Positions 55,635 to 63,408 of a DNA stretch of 64,000 nucleotides are shown here, one piece after another. The notes under the pieces were generated by a model, which did not search any database, was not told where the DNA came from, and saw nothing but the letters and a program-made list of their open reading frames with translations. The stretch comes from Actinomadura coerulea. GTDB taxonomy: Bacteria > Actinomycetota > Actinomycetes > Streptosporangiales > Streptosporangiaceae. The translations under genes and the position numbers were made by a program. How positions within the stretch are numbered: the stretch's first letter is position 1; every line of letters starts with the position of its first letter. The DNA lies in NCBI RefSeq assembly GCF_014208105.1, contig NZ_JACHMQ010000001.1, positions 1,488,001-1,552,000 on the forward strand, written 5' to 3'.

Positions 55635-55775
55635 CTCCTGGACTGCGGTGAACGTAGAACGCCTCGGACGCGGGAGGGAAGCCTTGTTCCATTCCTTTCA
55701 CGAACTTTCACGGCGCCTTGCGCGCGCGGTGAGCGGCGGGTGGGGGCCGCCCCGAATTCGGTTTCGCCGCGACCC

Positions 55776-55804
55776 TTGACACGATGCGCGTCCGATCAGA
55801 TTCT
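55776..55804 (+). promoter_or_regulatory. Promoter of the cebR-like gene
   Basis: TTGACA (55776-55781) and GATTCT (55799-55804) are 17 bp apart. The -35 is perfect and the -10 partial. The CebR box abuts the -10, so repressor would cover the transcription start. Confidence 0.5.
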
Positions 55805-55818
55805 TGGGAGCGCTCCCA
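55805..55818. promoter_or_regulatory. CebR box upstream of the cebR-like gene
   Basis: A second perfect TGGGAGCGCTCCCA lies 62 bp before the regulator GTG and directly after its -10 element, which implies negative autoregulation. Confidence 0.9.
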
Positions 55819-55880
55819 CTACTCCCGACCCGGTCCGCCCCCTCGAAAGGCCGGGAACCCCCGAAGGGAGTGCCGCAAGC

Positions 55881-56918
55881 GTGACCGTCACCCACCCCCC
55901 GCACGACCCCGCCCTCCCCGACCGACCGCCCACCCTCGCCCACGTCGCGCAGCTGGCCGGCGTGTCGCCGGCCACGGTGTCCCGCGTGCTGAACGGGTCG
56001 GCGCGCGTCAGCAGGGCGGCCCGCCTCCAGGTCGAGGCGGCGGTCGAGCGGCTCGGCTACGTCCGGCGCCGCAGCGGCCCTCCCGACCGGGAGTCGTCCG
56101 GCACCGTCGCCACCGTCGTCTGCGAGGACGGCTGCCGCGTCCTCGGCGACCCGTTCTTCGCGCGCCTGCTGTGGGGCGTGCGCCGCGAGCTCCGCGGCCG
56201 CGCGCCGCTCGTCGTCCTCATGGCCGGCCGGGCCGACGAGTGGCGGGCGACCACCGGCTACCTGCGCGGCGGGCGGGCCGAGGGCGTGCTGCTCGTCGGC
56301 GCCCGCCGCGACCAGGTCGCCCCGCTCGTGCAGGCCGCCGCCGGTGCTCCCGTGGTGCTCGCCGGGCGCCCCCTCGACGAGGTGGCGCTGCCGTACGTCG
56401 ACGTCGACAACCGGGGCGGCGCGCACGCCGCCGTCCGGCACCTGCTGGCCTCGGGCCGCCGCCGGATCGGCACCATCGCCGGGCCCGCCGACATGGGCGC
56501 CGCCGTGGACCGGCTCGCCGGCTACCGGCTCGCGGCGCGCGAGGCCGGGATCGGCGTCAACGGGCTGGTCTGCCAGGGCGACTTCGGCCGGCTGTCCGGC
56601 GAGCGGGCGATGCACCGCCTGCTGGAGCGCCGGCCGGACGTCGACGCCGTGCTCGCCGCGTCCGACCAGATGGCGGTCGGCGCGCTGAGCGCGCTGCGCC
56701 GGGCGGGACGCCGCGTCCCCGACGACGTCGCGGTCGTCGGGTTCGACGACGCTCCGGTGGCCCAGCAGGTCCGCCCCCGGCTGACGACCGTCCGGCAGCC
56801 CGCCGAGGACCTCGGCGCCCGCCTGGCGCGCGAACTGCGCGCCTGCACCGGAGGCAGGCCCAACACCGAGCGCGGCGTCGTGCTGCGCACCAAGTTGATC
56901 ATTCGGGAGTCCGGCTGA
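55881..56918 (+). CDS. cebR: CebR-like LacI-family repressor of cellulase genes
   Basis: The 345-residue repressor has an N-terminal LacI HTH (LAHVAQLAGVSPATVSRVLN, about 20-39), a hinge region and a sugar-binding core, with IGTIAGPADMGAAVDRLAGY and VAVVGFDDAPVAQQVRPR. The CebR identification rests on LacI family membership plus two perfect CebR boxes, one in its own promoter. GTG 55881 is preferred; GGGAG lies 10 bases upstream, rather far, so the exact start is uncertain. The open frame extending to 55506 is a shadow. The GH48 gene follows on the same strand after 107 bp. Confidence 0.85.
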   Translation: MTVTHPPHDPALPDRPPTLAHVAQLAGVSPATVSRVLNGSARVSRAARLQVEAAVERLGYVRRRSGPPDRESSGTVATVVCEDGCRVLGDPFFARLLWGVRRELRGRAPLVVLMAGRADEWRATTGYLRGGRAEGVLLVGARRDQVAPLVQAAAGAPVVLAGRPLDEVALPYVDVDNRGGAHAAVRHLLASGRRRIGTIAGPADMGAAVDRLAGYRLAAREAGIGVNGLVCQGDFGRLSGERAMHRLLERRPDVDAVLAASDQMAVGALSALRRAGRRVPDDVAVVGFDDAPVAQQVRPRLTTVRQPAEDLGARLARELRACTGGRPNTERGVVLRTKLIIRESG

Positions 56919-57025
56919 CGGACCGGGGCCGGCGCGGCCCCCGCCCTCCCCGTCACCACCGCCGTGCTCCGCCGGTGGTGGAGACCGCCATGCCCGGACA
57001 TCGGGCGCGACAGGAAGGAACACAG

Positions 57026-59950
57026 GTGAGAAGACAGCAACGATGGCGCGGCTTAACGGCAGTGGGCGCGACGCTGGCCCTCCTATGCGGCGGCCTGGGC
57101 GTGATGGCCCCGGCGCACGCCGCAGCGGCGGCGTGCAAGGTCGTCTACAAGAAGAACGACTGGGGCAGCGGCTTCACCGCGAGCATCGACATCACCAACC
57201 AGGGTGACGCGCTCGACGGCTGGAAGCTGACCTACTCGTACTCGGGCGACCAGAAGCTGGCGAGCGGCTGGTCGGGGAAGTGGTCGCAGTCGGGCCGGCA
57301 GGTCACCGTCGAGAACGAGAGCTGGAACAGGACGCTCGCGTCCGGTGCCTCGGTCAACGTCGGCGCGCAGTTCACCTACAGCGGGACGAACACCGACCCC
57401 ACCGCGTTCAGCCTCAACGGCACGCCGTGCAACCGGAGCTCGTCCGCCCCGACGGTGGCGCTGACGAGCCCGTCCGCCGGCGCGACGTACTCGGTGGGCG
57501 CCGCGGTGCCGATCGCCGCCACCGCGGCGGCCGGCTCCGGCGCGACCGTCTCCAAGGTCGAGTTCTTCGACCAGGACGGGTCGCTCGGCGCCGCGGACAC
57601 CACCGCCCCGTACGGGCTGACCTGGACCCCCGCCGCGGCCGGGTCGTACTCGGTCTACGCCAGGGTGACCGACAGCACCGGCGCGACGGCCGAGTCCGCG
57701 CCGGTGGGCGTGACGGTGACGGCGGCGGCGAGCGTCGTGGCGAGCCCGGCCGCGCTGACCGTCGCGCAGGGCGCCAAGGCGACGTACGCGGTGAAGCTGT
57801 CGCAGGCCCCGTCCGCGACGGTGACCGTGACGACGACCCGCACCGCGGGCAACTCCGGGCTGTCGGTGACGGGCGGCGGCACGCTGACCTTCACGCCGCA
57901 GAACTGGTCCACCGCCCAGAACGTGACGATCAGCGCGGACGCGTCCGGGACGGGCCAGGCGACCTTCACCTCCGCCGCGCCCGGCTACGCGGCGGCCAAG
58001 GTCACCGCGACCGAGGTGGCCACCTCCGGGGACGCCTACACCCAGCGGTTCCTCGACCAGTACAACAAGATCAAGGACCCGGCGAACGGCTACTTCAGCC
58101 CCGAGGGCATCCCGTACCACTCGGTGGAGACGTTCATGGTCGAGGCCCCCGACCACGGGCACGAGACGACGTCGGAGGCCTACAGCTACCTCATCTGGCT
58201 GGAGGCCATGTACGGCAAGGTCACGCAGAACTGGGCCCCCTTCAACGCCTCCTGGGCGCTGATGGAGAAGTACATGATCCCGACGCACGCGGACCAGCCG
58301 ACGAACTCCTTCTACAACGCGTCCAAGCCCGCCACCTACGCCGCCGAGCACCCCGCGGTGAGCGACTACCCGTCGCTGATCGACGGGAGCGTCCCGGTCG
58401 GCCAGGACCCGATCGCGAGCGAGCTGAAGTCCGCCTACGGGACCGACGACATCTACGGCATGCACTGGCTGCAGGACGTGGACAACGTCTACGGGTACGG
58501 CAACACGCCCGGCGGCGGCTGCGAGCAGGGTCCGGGCGCGGACGGCCCCTCCTACATCAACACCTACCAGCGCGGTTCCCAGGAGTCGGTGTTCGAGACC
58601 GTCCCGCAGCCGACGTGCGACAAGTTCGCCTTCGGCGGCACCAACGGCTACCTCGACCTGTTCATCAAGGACTCCTCCTACGCCAAGCAGTGGAAGTTCA
58701 CCGACGCTCCGGACGCCGACGCGCGCGCCATCCAGGCCGCGTACTGGGCGAACGCCTGGGCCAAGGACCAGGGCAGGTCCGGCGACGTCTCGGCCACCGT
58801 GGCCAAGGCGGGCAAGATGGGCGACTACCTGCGCTACTCGTTCTTCGACAAGTACTTCAAGAAGATCGGCGACTGCCACTCGCCCTCGTCCTGCCCGGCC
58901 GGGACGGGCAAGGACAGCGAGCACTACCTGCTGTCCTGGTACTACGCGTGGGGCGGCGCGAACGACACCAACGCCGGCTGGGCGTGGCGCATCGGCGACG
59001 GCGCCTCGCACTTCGGCTACCAGAACCCCCTGGCCGCCTACGCGCTGGTCAACGACGCCGCGCTCGCGCCCAAGGGCGCGACGGCCAAGGCCGACTGGGG
59101 CAAGAGCCTCACCCGGCAGCTCCAGCTCTACAAGTGGCTCCAGTCCGCCGAGGGCGCGATCGCCGGAGGCGTCACCAACAGCTGGGAGGGCAGCTACAGC
59201 ACGCCCCCGGCCGGCCTGACCGAGTTCTTCGGCATGGCCTACGACTGGCAGCCCGTCTACCACGACCCGCCGAGCAACCAGTGGTTCGGCTTCCAGGCGT
59301 GGTCGATGGAGCGCGTGGCCGAGTACTACCAGGTCACCGGCGACGCGTCCGCCAAGGCGATCCTCGACAAGTGGGTCGCCTGGGCGCTGTCGCAGACGAC
59401 GGTCGACCCCTCCACGGGCGGGATCAGGATCCCCTCCACCCTCAAGTGGACGGGGCAGCCGGACGCGAACTGGGCGACCGCCACCGGGATGCCGCCCGCC
59501 AACACCGGTCTGCACGTCTCCGTGCAGGACTACACCGACGACGTCGGCGTGGCCGCCGCGTACGCCAAGACCCTGACGTACTACGCCGCCAAGTCCGGTG
59601 ACGCCGGCGCCAAGCAGGCCGCGAAGGACCTGCTCGACGCCATCTGGAAGCACACCGACGCCAAGGGCGTCTCGGTCCAGGAGACCAGGTCCGACTACAA
59701 GCGCCTCGCCGACCCGGTCTACGTCCCCTCCGGCTGGAGCGGCAAGATGCCGAACGGCGACCCGATCAACTCCAGCTCGACCTTCATGTCCATCCGCTCC
59801 TTCTACAAGAGCGACCCCGATTACGCGCGTGCGTGGGCGTACGCCAGCGGCCAGAGTTCGACGGCGCCGGTGTTCACCTACCACCGCTTCTGGGCCCAGG
59901 CAGACATAGCCCTGGCCATGGCCGACTACGGCCGCCTCTTCAACGAGTGA
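57026..59950 (+). CDS. GH48 reducing-end cellobiohydrolase with CBM2 and extra beta domains
   Basis: This 974-residue secreted processive cellulase cleaves cellobiose from reducing ends. After the signal peptide (VMAPAHAAAAA) it has CBM2 (about 36-135; NDWGSGFTASIDITNQGD), an Ig-like domain (about 143-232; TSPSAGATYSVGAAVPIAA), another beta-sandwich (about 235-330; Calx-beta-like NWSTAQNVTISADASG), and the GH48 barrel (about 335-974; EAPDHGHETTSEAYSYL, MHWLQDVDNVYGYGN). GH48 enzymes are key parts of efficient bacterial cellulase sets. The GTG at 57026 has GGAAGGA six bases upstream. No CebR box was seen in the 107-bp gap, so read-through from the cebR promoter or another signal may drive it. 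Confidence 0.92.
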   Translation: MRRQQRWRGLTAVGATLALLCGGLGVMAPAHAAAAACKVVYKKNDWGSGFTASIDITNQGDALDGWKLTYSYSGDQKLASGWSGKWSQSGRQVTVENESWNRTLASGASVNVGAQFTYSGTNTDPTAFSLNGTPCNRSSSAPTVALTSPSAGATYSVGAAVPIAATAAAGSGATVSKVEFFDQDGSLGAADTTAPYGLTWTPAAAGSYSVYARVTDSTGATAESAPVGVTVTAAASVVASPAALTVAQGAKATYAVKLSQAPSATVTVTTTRTAGNSGLSVTGGGTLTFTPQNWSTAQNVTISADASGTGQATFTSAAPGYAAAKVTATEVATSGDAYTQRFLDQYNKIKDPANGYFSPEGIPYHSVETFMVEAPDHGHETTSEAYSYLIWLEAMYGKVTQNWAPFNASWALMEKYMIPTHADQPTNSFYNASKPATYAAEHPAVSDYPSLIDGSVPVGQDPIASELKSAYGTDDIYGMHWLQDVDNVYGYGNTPGGGCEQGPGADGPSYINTYQRGSQESVFETVPQPTCDKFAFGGTNGYLDLFIKDSSYAKQWKFTDAPDADARAIQAAYWANAWAKDQGRSGDVSATVAKAGKMGDYLRYSFFDKYFKKIGDCHSPSSCPAGTGKDSEHYLLSWYYAWGGANDTNAGWAWRIGDGASHFGYQNPLAAYALVNDAALAPKGATAKADWGKSLTRQLQLYKWLQSAEGAIAGGVTNSWEGSYSTPPAGLTEFFGMAYDWQPVYHDPPSNQWFGFQAWSMERVAEYYQVTGDASAKAILDKWVAWALSQTTVDPSTGGIRIPSTLKWTGQPDANWATATGMPPANTGLHVSVQDYTDDVGVAAAYAKTLTYYAAKSGDAGAKQAAKDLLDAIWKHTDAKGVSVQETRSDYKRLADPVYVPSGWSGKMPNGDPINSSSTFMSIRSFYKSDPDYARAWAYASGQSSTAPVFTYHRFWAQADIALAMADYGRLFNE

Positions 59951-60041
59951 CCCACCCGCCCGAGGGCCCGTCGCGACGTCTGCCGCGGCGGGCCCTCCGC
60001 GCGTCCGCGGGGCCCGCCACCAGGAGCGACCCCCGTGTATG

Positions 60042-60055
60042 CGAACATATGTTCG
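60042..60055. promoter_or_regulatory. LexA (SOS) box across the dinB start codon
   Basis: CGAACATATGTTCG is a perfect palindrome and matches the actinobacterial/Gram-positive LexA consensus CGAAC-N4-GTTCG. The ATG at 60049-60051 lies in its right half, so bound LexA would sit on the start of translation or on the transcription start. Confidence 0.85.
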
Positions 60056-61230
60056 TGTCCGCCGGTGCGACGATCCTGCATGCCGACCTGGACGCGTTCT
60101 ACGCGTCGGTCGAGCAGCGGGACGACCCCGCCCTGCGGGGGCGGCCGGTGATCGTCGGGACGGGCGTGGTGCTGGCCGCGAGCTACGAGGCCAAGGCCTG
60201 CGGCGTGCGGACGGCGATGAGCGGCGGGCAGGCCCGCCGGCTGTGCCCGCGGGCGGTCGTCGTCCGGCCGCGGATGAGCGCCTACAGCGCGGCGAGCAAG
60301 GCGGTCTTCGCGGTGTTCCGGGCCACGACGCCGCTGGTGGAGGGGCTCTCGATCGACGAGGCGTTCCTCGACGCGCACGGGCTGCGCCGCCCGCCGGCGG
60401 AGGTGGCCGCCCGGCTGCGGCGCGAGATCGCCGAGGAGGTCGGGCTGCCGATCACGGTCGGGGTCGCGCGCACCAAGTTCCTCGCCAAGGTCGCCAGCGG
60501 CGTCGCCAAGCCCGACGGGCTGCTGGTGGTGCCGCCGGACGGGGAGCTCGAGTTCCTGCGCCCGCTGCCGGTGCGGCGGCTGTGGGGCGTGGGGCCCGCG
60601 ACCGCCGCGAGGCTCGCCGGGTTCGGCGTGAGGACGGTCGGGGACGTGGCCGGCATGCCGGAGTCGACGCTGGTGTCGGTGCTCGGCCCGGGGGCGGGCC
60701 GCCACCTGTACGCGCTGGCGCACAACCGCGACCCGCGCCCCGTGCGGACGGGCGTGCGGCGGCGGTCGATGGGGGCGCAGCGGGCGCTCGGCCGCCGCCC
60801 CCGGTCGGCGGCGGAGCTCGACGCGATGCTCGTCGGGCTGGTCGACCGGCTCGGCGGGCGGCTGCGCAAGGCCCGCCGCGTCTGCCGGACGGTCACCCTC
60901 CGGCTCCGGTTCGGCGACTACGCCCGGGCCACGCGCTCGCACACGCTGGCCCAGGCCACCGCCGAGACCCCGGTGGTCCTGGCGGCGGCGCGGGGCCTGC
61001 TCGCCGCCGCCGGGCCGGTGATCGACGAGCGCGGGCTCACGCTGATCGGCCTCTCGCTCGGCAACCTGCACGACGACGGCGCCGTCCAGCTCACCCTGCC
61101 GTTCGACCAGGCGATGGCGGTGGACGGCGCCGTCGACGACGTCCGGGACCGGTTCGGCTCCTCGGCCATCACCCGCGCCGTGCTGCTCGGCCGCGACCAG
61201 GGCGTCTCGGCACCGCTGCCGCCCGACTGA
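60049..61230 (+). CDS. dinB: DNA polymerase IV (Y-family)
   Basis: The 393-residue error-prone polymerase copies past damaged bases. Key motifs are ILHADLDAFYASVEQRDDP (first metal Asp), YEAKACGVRTAMSGGQARR, GLSIDEAFLDAHG with the DE pair, and GVARTKFLAKVASGVAKPDG; the little-finger domain follows and the end reads LTLPFDQAMAVDG, a likely beta-clamp peptide. No Shine-Dalgarno lies at normal distance from either ATG 60049 or GTG 60055 (AGGAG at 60022 is 22 bases away), so the mRNA may be leaderless. Expression should be induced by DNA damage through the LexA box. Confidence 0.92.
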   Translation: MFVSAGATILHADLDAFYASVEQRDDPALRGRPVIVGTGVVLAASYEAKACGVRTAMSGGQARRLCPRAVVVRPRMSAYSAASKAVFAVFRATTPLVEGLSIDEAFLDAHGLRRPPAEVAARLRREIAEEVGLPITVGVARTKFLAKVASGVAKPDGLLVVPPDGELEFLRPLPVRRLWGVGPATAARLAGFGVRTVGDVAGMPESTLVSVLGPGAGRHLYALAHNRDPRPVRTGVRRRSMGAQRALGRRPRSAAELDAMLVGLVDRLGGRLRKARRVCRTVTLRLRFGDYARATRSHTLAQATAETPVVLAAARGLLAAAGPVIDERGLTLIGLSLGNLHDDGAVQLTLPFDQAMAVDGAVDDVRDRFGSSAITRAVLLGRDQGVSAPLPPD

Positions 61231-61260
61231 GCCGTCCCGGCCGCGCGGTCAGGACGGCTC
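61229..61260 (+). terminator. Hairpin overlapping the dinB stop
   Basis: GAGCCGTCC (61229-61237) and GGACGGCTC (61252-61260) form a 9-bp stem with a 14-base loop. The stem begins in the stop codon. It is a plausible terminator. Confidence 0.4.
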
Positions 61261-61280
61261 GACGATCCCGAGGCCGTCCG

Positions 61281-61382
61281 CACCCGGTAGGCGATGTGGT
61301 CCAGGGCGGCGACGGGCCCGGACCGCAGGACGAGGGAGTGGTGGGTCAGCTCGTCGGTGCCGCGCAGGCACAGCGCGCCCCG
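61281..61382 (-). pseudogene. Remnant of a VOC-family extradiol dioxygenase
   Basis: A minus-strand frame encodes about 34 residues: RGALCLRGTDELTHHSLVL, then VAALDHIAYRV. This resembles the end of the first VOC module of catechol 2,3-dioxygenase-like enzymes, where a metal His sits in THHS and another pattern follows in DHIAYRV. The frame is preceded by a TGA and runs into unrelated sequence, so no complete enzyme can be made. The rest of the 357-bp gap shows no gene. It is probably a decayed gene fragment. Confidence 0.45.
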
Positions 61383-61587
61383 TCTCGCCGGATCCCGCGG
61401 CGGTCACCGGAAGGCCTCGCGCATCGATCGGATAACGCCGGTGCGGGGGAGCGCCCCGCGTCGGGAGGATGCCGGTGCGTCCGCCGACGGGCGCGCGGCC
61501 GCCGCGGCCCGGGAAAGCACGGGGTCGCGTCCCGTGGGTTCGCGGTGGCGGTGAGCGGGCCGGGGCCCCAGCATGGAAAGGATGGTC

Positions 61588-63408
61588 GTGGTGATTTCCG
61601 CGCCACGCAGGCGCAGGTCGCCGCCGTGGTTCGGGACGGAGACGAGGCGCGCCCTCGTCGCCGGCGCGGCGGTCGCGGGGCTGGCGCTCCTCGCGGGCTG
61701 GCCGTACTGGCGCGACCACCCGGCCGCGGCCGCCGCCACGATGGCCAGCTGCGCCGCCATCGCCGTGGTGGGCGTGCTGCTCGCGACCGGGCCCCGCACC
61801 CGCCGCACCGGGCTGCTGTTCGCGGCCGCGTCGGTGTTCTGGGCGGTCAACTGGGCCGCGAGCTGGGACGCGACCATCGGACCCATCATGTCGCCCTACG
61901 CCCAGGCCGACTTCTACCTCGCCCTCGCCGTCGGAGTCCTGCTCTACCCGGGCGGGCGACTCGAATATCTGGGCGACCGGATCTGGACGGGCATGGCGTG
62001 CCTGGTCCTGTGGGGCTGCCCCACAGCGCTGTGGGTCACCTCCGAGCCGGAATGGGCGGCGTTCCGGGGCGAGTCGGTGTGGTGGCCCGCCCTCTACCCC
62101 GACCTGGAGGTCTTCAAGGCCGTCCTTCAGGTGTCCGCCGCGCTGTACCTCCTCCTCGCCCTGTCGTTCGCCGTCGTCCTCCTGCTGCGGCTGCCGCGGA
62201 TGGGCCGGCTGCGGCGCGTGCTCGCCCTGCCCGTGACGGTCGCGATCGGGTTCGTCGGCGTCTCGGCGGCGTTCACCCAGAAGCCGATCATGGAGGCGTC
62301 GATACCGCTGGACGACCTGCTGCATGTCTACGTGATCCAGGGCGCGGTCGTCGTCCTGGTCCCGCTGACGCTGCTGGCGTCCGGGCTGCGGGTCCGCATC
62401 GCCGAGCTGACCGTCGCGGGGCGGATGCTCCGGCTGACCGCCCCGGTGTCGGTGGAGAGGATCCGCGACGCCCTGCGCGACGTTCTGCACGACCCGACCC
62501 TCGAGCTCTGGTTCTGGGCGCCGGCGGAGGGCGGCTACGTCGACACCTGCGGGCGCCCCGTCGACCTCGGCCCGGAGACCGGCGGCGCGGACGAGGCGGC
62601 GCCGGACGGTCCCGCGGGGGAGGGCGGGCGCTGGCGGCACCGGGTGCGCGGCGCGTCCGGGGAGCCGCTCGCCGTGGTCGAGCTCGGCGGCGCGCTGCGC
62701 GACCACGGCTCCCTCGTGGAGGCCGCGCTCGTCGCGGGCGGCCGGGCGCTGGAGACCGCGCGGCTCCAGGTCGGCGTGCAGGCGGGCCTCGAACAGGTCA
62801 GGGCCGCCTACCGGCGCCTCGTGCGGGCCGAGGCCGCCGAGCGCGAGCGCCTCGCCCGCGACCTGCACGACGGCGCGCAGCAGCGGCTGCTCGCGCTCGG
62901 CGCGATGCTCGGCACGCTGGAGGCCGTCACCGGCGACCCGGCGGTCAAGGAGCACGCCCGCGCCTGCCGCGCCGAGCTGAAGGAGGCCCTCGCCCAGCTG
63001 CGGGCGCTGGCCCGGGAGGTGCAGCCGGCGCTGCTCGTCCAGGACGGCCTCGGCCCGGCGCTGGAGGTCGTCGCCGAACGGCTCGGCACCCGGGTCGCGC
63101 TCGACATCACGTCGCGCCGCTTCTCCCGCGAGATCGAGTCCACGCTTTACTCCGCGCTGTGCGAGACGCTGTCGTACGCTGTCGAGGGCGCGCGTGCCAC
63201 CCGGATCCTCGTGCGGGTCGGCGAGGAGGGCGGACGGGTGGTCGCCGAGGTCGGGCTCGACGGCGCCCGCCCCGGTGCCCCCGCCGCGGATCCCGCCGCC
63301 GATCTGGCCGGTCCGTCCGGCCGGATCAGGGCGCTGCGCGGTGAGATGGAAGTCGGCGGCGGCCCCCGCGCGGGCCTGACGGTAAGGATGGACCTGCCAT
63401 GCGAGTAG
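61588..63408 (+). CDS. Membrane sensor histidine kinase with degenerate ATPase domain
   Basis: The 606-residue protein has about eight hydrophobic segments in the first 260 residues. A cytoplasmic coiled region follows, then a HisKA_3 site, RLARDLHDGAQQRLLALG with His427. The ATPase N-box normally reads ExLTNAxKHA, but here reads ETLSYAVEGARA, so the Mg-binding Asn is Tyr530; the G-box is also loose (DLAGPSGRIRALRGEM). ATP binding may be weak or absent. The response regulator start overlaps this gene by 10 bp, so they are a pair. The start is ambiguous: ATG 61573 or GTG 61588; GGAAAGGA favours the latter. Confidence 0.75.
   Translation: MVISAPRRRRSPPWFGTETRRALVAGAAVAGLALLAGWPYWRDHPAAAAATMASCAAIAVVGVLLATGPRTRRTGLLFAAASVFWAVNWAASWDATIGPIMSPYAQADFYLALAVGVLLYPGGRLEYLGDRIWTGMACLVLWGCPTALWVTSEPEWAAFRGESVWWPALYPDLEVFKAVLQVSAALYLLLALSFAVVLLLRLPRMGRLRRVLALPVTVAIGFVGVSAAFTQKPIMEASIPLDDLLHVYVIQGAVVVLVPLTLLASGLRVRIAELTVAGRMLRLTAPVSVERIRDALRDVLHDPTLELWFWAPAEGGYVDTCGRPVDLGPETGGADEAAPDGPAGEGGRWRHRVRGASGEPLAVVELGGALRDHGSLVEAALVAGGRALETARLQVGVQAGLEQVRAAYRRLVRAEAAERERLARDLHDGAQQRLLALGAMLGTLEAVTGDPAVKEHARACRAELKEALAQLRALAREVQPALLVQDGLGPALEVVAERLGTRVALDITSRRFSREIESTLYSALCETLSYAVEGARATRILVRVGEEGGRVVAEVGLDGARPGAPAADPAADLAGPSGRIRALRGEMEVGGGPRAGLTVRMDLPCE

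Noticed and set aside
57083..59884. 933-codon minus-strand frame opposite GH48
   Set aside because: It has no motif and low-complexity composition, and the plus strand carries a clear GH48 gene.
60035..60048. Alternative dinB starts at GTG 60035 or ATG 60039
   Set aside because: Both are in other reading frames than DinB; only ATG 60049 and GTG 60055 are in frame near the start.
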